NCBI GenBank assembly: GCA_001779455.1
Contig: MFKE01000004.1
Location: 14,498 to 21,175 of the forward strand
Direction: 5' to 3'
Length of the DNA stretch: 6,678 nucleotides
Source of the DNA: Candidatus Gottesmanbacteria bacterium RIFOXYB1_FULL_47_11
GTDB taxonomy: Bacteria; Patescibacteriota; Microgenomatia; UBA10105; UBA927
Below, in pieces: positions 1-6,178 of the stretch. The notes under the pieces are model-generated. The model did no database searches. It saw nothing but the letters and a program-made list of their open reading frames with translations, and was not told where the DNA came from. A program made the translations under genes and the position numbers. Position 1 is the stretch's first letter; every line of letters starts with the position of its first letter.

Positions 1-837
1 CCTTTTAGTCCTATCGCCCGTTCCATACCGGCGAGCGGCGTGCCTTCAAATAATGTCCCTTCGCTGGTATACATATCTACCTGCCCGCTTTTGAGCGCCT
101 CTGCCATAGCCGCTTCATCGATAAGCGCTTCATCTGCAGTATTTACAATAATGACTCCTTTTTTCATCTTCGCTATTTGTTCTTTCCCGATGAATCCGTG
201 ATTTGCATCTGTATGTGTTGTATGAAATGCAAGTGCGTCCGATTCCGAAAGCACTTCATCAAGTGATTTCATTGTAACCCCCGGTACTGTTTTCGGAGAA
301 TGATTATATGCAATCACGTTCATGCCGATTCCTCGGGCAAGCTCTGCTGTCCGCGATCCAATATTACCGATGCCGATAATACCGAGCGTTTTCCCAGCAA
401 GCTCAAATCCCATTTCCTTCACATATTTTCCCTGTTGCGTTTTCCGATCGGTAATAAGCACCCGCTTGGCCATACATAAAAGAAGTGTGAGCGTATGTTC
501 TGCAACAGATTCCCGTGAATATCCGGGCACATTTGAAACAGTAATTCCCCGCTTTTTACAATACTCCAGATCAACCCAACCGAACGAAGTAGTTGCTAAG
601 GCAATTCCTTTCAAATTCGGACACGCGTCCATAACAAGCGTGCTCCGCGCTCTGGCTTTTTCAAATCCGCCAAGACGGATCCAACCCAAGTACATCAGAA
701 TCCTTCGCAAATGCGATACACTCTTCTATCGGCATCTCCCCATCAACCGTCGTAAATTGTACATCGCCCAACACTTCTAGCTTTTTTAACTGACTTTCTG
801 TAAATACTTTTTTCGTAAGAAAAATGGAAACCTTCAT
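1..837 (-). CDS. D-isomer-specific 2-hydroxyacid dehydrogenase, 3' partial, with an apparent frameshift
   Basis: This NAD(P)-dependent oxidoreductase would convert a 2-hydroxy acid to its 2-keto acid or the reverse; the substrate cannot be read from the sequence. Residues 1-58 are read from the ATG at 837 to a TGA at 661-663. From about 674 the homology continues in another frame (codons with low position divisible by 3), which is open to the left edge. A single extra base near 675 would join them as ...GLDP-LGGFEKARAR.... The joined protein has about 279 visible residues of an expected 310-330. It contains the NAD-binding GIGNIG (374-357), the family stretch NVPGYSRESVAEHT and VIIVNTADEALIDEAA near the end. 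The position where relatives carry the catalytic Arg (NxxRG) is Asp here. The catalytic His region is outside the window. The start is fixed by a strong AGGAGG. Gene callers may report only the part starting at the ATG at 695. Family is confident; whether the gene is broken or misassembled is open. Confidence 0.85.
671..684 (-). other. Probable frameshift site in the dehydrogenase gene
   Basis: The first frame is sensible up to Asp53-Pro54 (codons at 681-676) and then runs into TGA at 661-663. The second frame is sensible from Leu (674-672) through GGFEKAR onward. One extra base (or two missing) around 675 explains both. No long homopolymer or clear slippery heptamer lies exactly here, so programmed frameshifting is not evident. 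A sequencing or assembly error, or a true mutation, are the simpler choices. Confidence 0.7.
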
Positions 838-844
838 AGCTTGT

Positions 845-850
845 CCTCCT
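845..850 (-). promoter_or_regulatory. Ribosome binding site of the dehydrogenase gene
   Basis: AGGAGG on the minus strand lies seven bases before the ATG at 837. It is the strongest Shine-Dalgarno sequence of the window. It supports 837 as the true start, not the internal ATG at 695 beyond the frameshift. Confidence 0.8.
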
Positions 851-874
851 TATACCAATGGGCTCATGGTAAAC

Positions 875-903
875 ATTTTAAGCGTAAAATACAAGAGGAT
901 CAA
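875..903 (-). promoter_or_regulatory. Candidate sigma70-type promoter for the dehydrogenase gene
   Basis: Reading the minus strand, TTGATC (903-898) and TAAAAT (880-875) are separated by 17 bases. They match TTGACA in four and TATAAT in five positions. Transcription would begin around 868-870, giving a leader of about 30 bases that contains the AGGAGG. The site lies just after the YtxH-like stop, in the only sizeable gap of the window, which suggests the dehydrogenase is a separate transcription unit. This is prediction from consensus only, in AT-rich DNA. Confidence 0.4.
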
Positions 904-912
904 AAATAATGC

Positions 913-1311
913 TTACGATTTCTTAGGGAGGTTTTTGAAGAGGCGCTTGCGGATGCTTGCTGTCGTGTCGAGACCCTGCTCCTGTATTGTTTCTATGTGG
1001 GCCAGCGCGCTGTCGAGCTTCTTGGTTGCGTTTTCGGTAAGTTCTTCTTTTTTGTCTTCCAACTTTTCAAGAACCTGCTCCTTCACATCTTCTCCATGTT
1101 TCACCAGTTCTTTGCCTTTTTGTTCAAGCTGTTCTATCTCATCTTCCAAATCCGAAACAATATCTTTTCCTTTTTTCTCCAGAAGAAGCTTAGCTTTCTT
1201 TCCTTCTTTCGTCCCTATAAAGAATATGATGAGTGCGCCGATTAGTCCGCCGATAAACAATCCGGCAAGAAACTTGATATCCGTCCCGTTATGATGCTGG
1301 TTATTCTCCAT
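913..1311 (-). CDS. YtxH-like membrane-anchored coiled-coil protein
   Basis: The 132 residues begin with a Gly-rich membrane helix (about 13-33, LAGLFIGGLIGALIIFFIG) followed directly by TKEGKKAK, the typical YtxH pattern of a glycine-zipper-like helix followed by a Gly-Lys/Arg-rich junction. A long, strongly charged helical region follows (about 40-105, repeated Glu/Lys with Leu and Val in heptad-like spacing, a likely coiled coil), then a basic tail. YtxH proteins are general-stress proteins in Bacillus; their molecular role is unknown. The start codon lies inside the end of the YtxG-like gene (11-base overlap), with AAGGAAG directly in front of it, so translation is probably coupled. It is the last gene of the chain: a 75-base gap and a candidate promoter follow. 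I see no convincing stem-loop terminator after its TAA. Confidence 0.85.
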   Translation of the reverse strand: MENNQHHNGTDIKFLAGLFIGGLIGALIIFFIGTKEGKKAKLLLEKKGKDIVSDLEDEIEQLEQKGKELVKHGEDVKEQVLEKLEDKKEELTENATKKLDSALAHIETIQEQGLDTTASIRKRLFKNLPKKS

Positions 1312-1561
1312 CTTCCTTTTTGTGAAGTAATGATGTTATCGCACTGATCCCTGTTTTCAAACCGTTTACAAATCCCGACATGCCCACGATTCCCGACGAA
1401 ACCGTGCCGCTCACTTTTTTGGCGTCATCGAGCATGGAATTCGTCTTCTGTAGCGCAATGCGGATTTCTTTGAGGATATACCACACCTGGATGCCTAAAA
1501 TAATGAGGAGGAGTGCGAGGGCAAAACTAATGATAATGATAGTCAGCTGAGTAGGATCCAT
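1301..1561 (-). CDS. Small membrane protein, YtxG/DUF948-like
   Basis: This 86-residue protein has an N-terminal membrane helix (about 6-28, rich in Ile, Leu and Ala) followed by a short amphipathic, probably helical region (IRIALQKTNSMLDDAKKVSGTVSSGI), a Gly/Ser-rich stretch and a charged end (HKKEDGE). This is the layout of DUF948/YtxG proteins, which often sit next to YtxH genes, as here. It begins 25 bases after the RodZ-like stop, with GGAG eight bases before the ATG, and its 3' end overlaps the YtxH-like gene by 11 bases. No enzymatic motif is present. It is probably an envelope-associated stress or scaffold protein, but the family match rests on layout and neighbourhood more than on signature residues. 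Confidence 0.75.
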   Translation of the reverse strand: MDPTQLTIIIISFALALLLIILGIQVWYILKEIRIALQKTNSMLDDAKKVSGTVSSGIVGMSGFVNGLKTGISAITSLLHKKEDGE

Positions 1562-1586
1562 AGGCAGTACTCCGTAGTATACTCAC

Positions 1587-2231
1587 TCACTGTGGTAATT
1601 GCAACCCCACTTCCCGCACAATAGTGGTGCTTTTTCCAAACCTGCTGGTTGCCACAATCGTTATTTTATTTACTCCCGGGGTCAGAGATACCTGATCAAA
1701 AAACTTCCCGTCTGTGCGGACTAAAACACTTGTTCCGTTCACGGTCACTGTGGCATCGGAATCCGTTTTTCCGAGTATATCCACCCGCGGTTCCTGAATG
1801 ACCAGCTGATTTTTCGGTGCGTCTACGGACAGAACCGGCGCCTGATTAAGCTTGCGGTATTGTAGTCCCAGATATCCCAAAAAAACAAGAACCAGTGCGG
1901 CCAATAACCCTGCCAAAAACTTTCCGGGCGTCAGCTGCAGCGGAGATTTGTTGAGAGCCGCTGCTTCACTTTTCGGAAGCAAACTGGATCTGGTGACATC
2001 CGTCGTTTGTCTGCGGAAAAAAGCCAGAACCATGCCGCTGTCCAAACCAAGAAACTCACTGTAATTTTTGACAAATCCTTTCGCATAAGAGAGGGAAGGA
2101 AGCGTGCTATAGTCGTCCTGTTCAATCGCTTCAAGAAATTTCAGACGGATTTTTGTTGCAGCCTCTGCCTGCTCTAAAGGTAATTTTTTGGCAATACGGG
2201 CATCATGAAGAATATTCCCTACAGTTTTCAT
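1587..2231 (-). CDS. RodZ-like protein: HTH, one membrane helix, extracytoplasmic Ig-like domain
   Basis: The 214 residues have the RodZ layout. A cytoplasmic helix-turn-helix of the HTH_25 type (about 4-70; typical stretches are KIRLKFLEAIEQDDY and LPSLSYAKGFVKNYSEFLGL) is followed by a linker, one membrane helix (about 104-124) and an outside domain (about 133-212). In E. coli RodZ the HTH binds MreB and links the elongation machinery to the membrane. The outside domain here is a beta-rich module (PRVDILGKTDSDATVTVNG, then TDGKFFDQVSLTPGVNKITI), resembling the Ig-like fold called glucodextranase domain B, not the usual RodZ C-terminus (my recognition by eye). The start codon overlaps the ftsK stop as ATGA, with a weak GGTGAG two bases upstream, so translation is probably coupled to ftsK. 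The function is probably cell shape or envelope scaffolding; no mreB lies in the window, so MreB binding is untested. Confidence 0.85.
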   Translation of the reverse strand: MKTVGNILHDARIAKKLPLEQAEAATKIRLKFLEAIEQDDYSTLPSLSYAKGFVKNYSEFLGLDSGMVLAFFRRQTTDVTRSSLLPKSEAAALNKSPLQLTPGKFLAGLLAALVLVFLGYLGLQYRKLNQAPVLSVDAPKNQLVIQEPRVDILGKTDSDATVTVNGTSVLVRTDGKFFDQVSLTPGVNKITIVATSRFGKSTTIVREVGLQLPQ

Positions 2232-4396
2232 TGCTCACCAGCTTGTTGTGTTAAAAACTCATCGGGGTTTTTGATGAGGACATCCCGGGGCTTTGATCCC
2301 TCACCCGGACCGATCACACCCGCTTCTTCCAGTTGATCCAGAATGCGTGCCGCACGTGCATACCCGACGGAAAGCCTGCGCTGCAGGAGCGAGGCAGATG
2401 CCTTATCATGCTGACAGATTAACCGGAGCGCTTCTTCAAACAGGTTATCTTTCCCGTCGCTTCCCGTGCCGGAACCGGCACGCTTCATACTGCTCATCGG
2501 TTGCTTCGTAACCTCGTCCGTGTAATGGACAGGGGTATTTTTATTTTTCAAAAATTCCACAACTTTTTCCATCTCGCGTTCGGATACGTACGTTCCCTGG
2601 ATACGGCTGGGCTTACTCTGATCAGCGGGGATGTAGAGCATATCACCGCGCCCCAACAATTTTTCAGCGCCCGGCATATCCAACACAACGCGTGAATCTA
2701 TCATGGAAGAAACGTTAAATGCGATACGCGTGGGCACATTAGCTTTGATAAGTCCGGTGATGACATCGACGCTCGGCCGCTGTGTGGAGAGTACCAGATG
2801 AATGCCTGTTGCGCGTGCCATCTGAGCCAGACGGCAAATTGTATCTTCTACCTCAACCGGAGCGTAGGCCATCAGATCCGCAAGCTCATCGATAAATATG
2901 ATGATAAACGGCATCGCCTGAAACCCGGAAAGCTCGTTAAACCCGTCGATATTTTTTGCTCCCACTTCTGCAAATTTTTTGTACCGGTTTTCCATCTCCG
3001 TCATCGCCCAGCGCAGGGCCGAAAGTATTTTATCCGGCTCGACAATGACCGGTGTTAAGAGATGCGGAATACCGTTATACCCGGTGAGTTCTACCCGCTT
3101 GGGATCTACCATAATAAGGCGCACTTCGGAAGGATTCGTCCGGAACAGAAGGGATGCAATCCACGAGTTGATGAGGACGGATTTACCGCTGCCGGTAGTA
3201 CCGGCCACAAGCACATGCGGCATTTTTGCGATATCTGCAATAATCTCATTTCCCGATACATCAAGCCCGAGCGCAACCGTAAGTTTGCTTTTTGCTTTCT
3301 GAACAGCGCCTGAAGAAAGCATCTTTTTGAGCGTCACAAACTCAAGTCCGCGGTTGGGAATTTCTATACCGACGAGATTACGCCCCGGGATAGGAGCCTC
3401 AATACGGACCTGGCCTGTGGGAGCAGAAAGAGCTAGCGCCAAGTCACTTGAGAGTGATGTAATTTTGGACACTTTTGTGCCGAGCGCTATTTCGATAGCA
3501 TACTGCGTCACTGCCGGACCGGGATTAACCTCACGGACTTTTGCTGTAATACCAAAGCTATTTAACGTATTTTCTATCGTCGACATGTTCTTCTTCATAT
3601 CTCCACGGTCTGCTTTGTTCCCCGGCCCATCAGAAAGTAGCGAAAGCGGCGGATACTCCCACATCGCCATGTCATTCGGCTGATTTGCCATCGTTGACCC
3701 GATTTTCAAATCGGATTTGACCGCAGAAGCCGGTGCCATGGCTCCCGCATGAGCCGGTGCCGGCGGCGGAATCATGGGAGATTTAATTAGCGGCTTATCA
3801 TCCCTCTGTCCGCTGAATTTGATCGGTAACTTTTCCTGACCAAATAATGGTTTGTCTCTTTTGGAACCCATGTTCCCAAAAAAATTTCCGATGGTGTCCA
3901 CGACCGCCTGACCGCCCATGAGTATGAAATTCACAATTTTATCCAAAGACGTGTTGAATAGAATCATCAGTCCGATAACCAAAATTGCCAGATAGGTAAG
4001 CACCGCTCCTTCCGTAGAAATATATGATGCCACAATATTCCACAGTGATGTCCCTAAAACTCCGGCCTGTGTAAGGCCGAGAAGTGAGACGAGGAGTATG
4101 CCGAGCCCGAACGGAACATTCGGATTGCCGATATCGGATTTAATTTTGAAAAAAAGAAACGAAAGCGTCACCAAAAACGGCGGCAATCCGTACATAACCC
4201 ACCCGACATCATAAATGAGCTGTTCCCGGAGATTGGAAAGTAGTGCGCCTTCCCCAAAAAACGAAAGTGTAATGGTGCCGGCAAATAGCCAAAGCCATAT
4301 GGCGCCGACGGTGTATACCGTTTGCTTTTTGAGTTTCAGATGAAACGGACTGCGTTTGTGATAATGACGTCGGTGTTTTCTCCACTTCTTAGCCAT
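2228..4396 (-). CDS. ftsK: DNA translocase FtsK/SpoIIIE
   Basis: This septal ATPase pumps chromosomal DNA during division and in many bacteria activates XerCD recombination at dif. The 722 residues are close to SpoIIIE and far shorter than E. coli FtsK (about 1,300), because the linker is short. A basic cytosolic N-terminus is followed by about four membrane segments (near 27-47, 66-84, 93-116 and 130-150). A Pro/Ala-rich linker runs about 175-240. The motor has an alpha domain (about 250-360), Walker A GTTGSGKS (399-406), Walker B FIIIFIDE (497-504), the FtsK signature LSTQRPSVDVITG (536-548) and LGRGDML (581-587). A winged-helix gamma domain (about 650-708, with LLQRRLSVGYARAARILDQL) would read polar DNA motifs such as KOPS/SRS. 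All parts look intact. The gene starts 12 bases after the RNase J stop with no clear ribosome binding site, and it overlaps the RodZ-like gene by four bases. Confidence 0.97.
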   Translation of the reverse strand: MAKKWRKHRRHYHKRSPFHLKLKKQTVYTVGAIWLWLFAGTITLSFFGEGALLSNLREQLIYDVGWVMYGLPPFLVTLSFLFFKIKSDIGNPNVPFGLGILLVSLLGLTQAGVLGTSLWNIVASYISTEGAVLTYLAILVIGLMILFNTSLDKIVNFILMGGQAVVDTIGNFFGNMGSKRDKPLFGQEKLPIKFSGQRDDKPLIKSPMIPPPAPAHAGAMAPASAVKSDLKIGSTMANQPNDMAMWEYPPLSLLSDGPGNKADRGDMKKNMSTIENTLNSFGITAKVREVNPGPAVTQYAIEIALGTKVSKITSLSSDLALALSAPTGQVRIEAPIPGRNLVGIEIPNRGLEFVTLKKMLSSGAVQKAKSKLTVALGLDVSGNEIIADIAKMPHVLVAGTTGSGKSVLINSWIASLLFRTNPSEVRLIMVDPKRVELTGYNGIPHLLTPVIVEPDKILSALRWAMTEMENRYKKFAEVGAKNIDGFNELSGFQAMPFIIIFIDELADLMAYAPVEVEDTICRLAQMARATGIHLVLSTQRPSVDVITGLIKANVPTRIAFNVSSMIDSRVVLDMPGAEKLLGRGDMLYIPADQSKPSRIQGTYVSEREMEKVVEFLKNKNTPVHYTDEVTKQPMSSMKRAGSGTGSDGKDNLFEEALRLICQHDKASASLLQRRLSVGYARAARILDQLEEAGVIGPGEGSKPRDVLIKNPDEFLTQQAGEQ

Positions 4397-4408
4397 GGAA
4401 CTAGTATA

Positions 4409-6160
4409 CTATACTTCTACAATCACGGGAACGATGAGGGGCCGGCGGCCGGTTTCTTTCAGGAGGAATCTTTCAAGATTTTCTCCCATTTGACTCCGCA
4501 CAAACCGCCAGTCGGTAATCCTGCCCTTTTTGAGGCGGAGCGACTCAGATACCACACGCTTCGCTTTATTGAGAAGATCTCCGGATTCTTTCATATATAC
4601 AAATCCGCGTGAGATGATATCGGGCTCTGCCGTTACCCGTCCGGTCTGTTTTTGTATGGGGACGACGACAACGACGATCCCGTCTGTGGCAATCGTTTGT
4701 CGGTCACGCAGCACGGCACTCCCCACATCTCCTACCCCGAGTCCGTCGATCATGACATTTTCAAGTTCCAGAGTTTCCGCAACACGCGGTGGAGACCCCG
4801 GCCTGAATTCCAAAATTTGTCCGTCTTCCGGTATGAGAATCTCGCGCTTATCATATCCCAAATCCTGTGCGAGCCTCCGGTATTGCATGATGTGCCGGTA
4901 TGTGCCTCCGATCGGGAAAATATATTTTGGCCCGACTGCCGATAGAAGCAGCATCAAATCCCCCTGAGACCCGTGACCGGACACATGAAGATCTTCCATA
5001 ATATCGGAGTACGCCACCCGTGCGCCTTTGCGGTACAACTGCTCAATAATGGTTGTAACACTTCCCTCATTACCGGGTATGGCATCTGCGGAAAATACCA
5101 CCGTGTCGCCTTCTTTGATCGCTACAAATTTATGATTATCATTTGCCATACGGGAGAGCGCACTTGAGGATTGCCCCTGGGCACCCGCTGCAATGAGAAA
5201 TTGTTTCGTGGGAGGGAGTCTTTTTAAATCCGCATCGCGGATCACCGCTTCACGCGGAAATTTCATGTACCCAAGCTTAAGTGATGCCTCCACATTGTGG
5301 TCCATGCTCCGGCCGAAGAATGCAATTTTCCTCCCGTGCTTGAGTGCTATCTCAATCGCCAGCTGAATACGCGAAATATTGGATGACTGCGTGGTAAAGA
5401 TAAACTTCCCGGTACAGAGACTGATCTCTTTCTCAAGCGTCTCCCCGACCACTTGTTCCGAGGGGGTAAATCCCGGGCGTTCGCTCCCCAAACAGTCAGT
5501 CAGCATACAGAGAACGCCGTGGCGTCCGGCGGCATTAATTTTTTCAATCTCCGACTTTTTCCCGTCTAAGGGATCAAAATCAAATTTGAAGTCACTCCCG
5601 TGATACATGACACCGACCGGCGTCTCGATAACCAAATTGCTGGTGTCCGGCACCGAATGCGTCATGCGGATAAACGAAACGGTAAACGGGCCAATGCGGA
5701 GCGTCTGATTAAAATCAACAGGCGTAACCCGCGCTTTGAGTTTTGCTTCCTCCAGTTTAATATTTGTAAACGCAGCGGCCAGTCGCGGAGCCCACATCGG
5801 AACTTTGCCCAGTTTCGGATATAAATATGCAATGCCGCCGATGTGATCATCATGTCCGTGGGTGAAGATGAGCCCCCGTATGTATTGTTTTTTATCCGCA
5901 AGGTACCGGATATCCGGGAGTACCAGATCAATGCCGTACATTTCCTCATCGGGAAATCCGATGCCGCAGTCAACAATAAGGATATCGCGAATTTTCCCGT
6001 CGAACCGCAACTCATACACGAACATATTTTTGGTCACGGTACCCGTCCCGCCCAGCGGGATAATTCTTACACTTTCTTTGCCGGATACGCCGGAACCGGT
6101 AAATACCTGCTTTTCTTGTCTTTGCATCCTTTGCTGCTTCATAAATGGATTAAATTTCAT
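4409..6160 (-). CDS. rnj: Ribonuclease J family protein (metallo-beta-lactamase / beta-CASP), divergent active site
   Basis: This 583-residue protein aligns from end to end with B. subtilis RNase J1, a cytosolic 5'-3' exoribonuclease and endoribonuclease for mRNA decay and rRNA maturation. The metallo-beta-lactamase core (about 30-230) has the metal motif HGHDDH (101-106), His168 (THSVPDT) and Asp190 (GSDFKFD). The beta-CASP insert is about 230-370, followed by HVSGHGSQ (392-399). The C-terminal domain (about 470-583) includes IISRGFVYMKESGDL and ends PVIVEV. Compared with RNase J1, PIHGEY is PIGGTY (416-421), SNIHR is SNISR (260-264), GSQGEP is GAQGQS (326-331) and DSTN is DCLG (222-225). 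A Gln- and Lys-rich N-terminal extension of about 25 residues precedes the core, so the start could also be Met7 or Met12; the AAGGAG upstream supports Met1. It lies 18 bases after the Lon-like gene and 12 before ftsK. The family is certain; the enzymatic details may differ from the norm. Confidence 0.95.
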   Translation of the reverse strand: MKFNPFMKQQRMQRQEKQVFTGSGVSGKESVRIIPLGGTGTVTKNMFVYELRFDGKIRDILIVDCGIGFPDEEMYGIDLVLPDIRYLADKKQYIRGLIFTHGHDDHIGGIAYLYPKLGKVPMWAPRLAAAFTNIKLEEAKLKARVTPVDFNQTLRIGPFTVSFIRMTHSVPDTSNLVIETPVGVMYHGSDFKFDFDPLDGKKSEIEKINAAGRHGVLCMLTDCLGSERPGFTPSEQVVGETLEKEISLCTGKFIFTTQSSNISRIQLAIEIALKHGRKIAFFGRSMDHNVEASLKLGYMKFPREAVIRDADLKRLPPTKQFLIAAGAQGQSSSALSRMANDNHKFVAIKEGDTVVFSADAIPGNEGSVTTIIEQLYRKGARVAYSDIMEDLHVSGHGSQGDLMLLLSAVGPKYIFPIGGTYRHIMQYRRLAQDLGYDKREILIPEDGQILEFRPGSPPRVAETLELENVMIDGLGVGDVGSAVLRDRQTIATDGIVVVVVPIQKQTGRVTAEPDIISRGFVYMKESGDLLNKAKRVVSESLRLKKGRITDWRFVRSQMGENLERFLLKETGRRPLIVPVIVEV

Positions 6161-6163
6161 ATG

Positions 6164-6169
6164 CTCCTT
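6164..6169 (-). promoter_or_regulatory. Ribosome binding site of the RNase J gene
   Basis: AAGGAG lies only three bases before the ATG at 6160, in the 18-base gap after the Lon-like stop. The spacing is shorter than usual but still favours Met1 over Met7 or Met12, which have no comparable sequence in front of them. Confidence 0.6.
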
Positions 6170-6178
6170 ATATTCTGT

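Noticed and set aside
322..780. A plus-strand open frame of 152 codons opposite the dehydrogenase
   Set aside because: The minus strand encodes NAD-binding and family motifs here; the plus frame has no recognisable domain.
838..912. A possible rho-independent terminator after the YtxH-like gene
   Set aside because: There is a T-rich run after the stop but no GC-rich stem in front of it on the minus strand.
824..1294. A plus-strand open frame of 156 codons opposite the YtxH-like gene
   Set aside because: Its Ser/Phe-rich composition is the mirror of the Lys/Glu-rich coiled coil on the minus strand. It has no family resemblance or convincing ribosome binding site.
4403..4410. The palindrome AGTATACT, also found at 1576-1583, as a possible operator
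   Set aside because: Only two 8-base copies in AT-rich gaps, with unlike flanks and no promoter beside them. Chance is sufficient.
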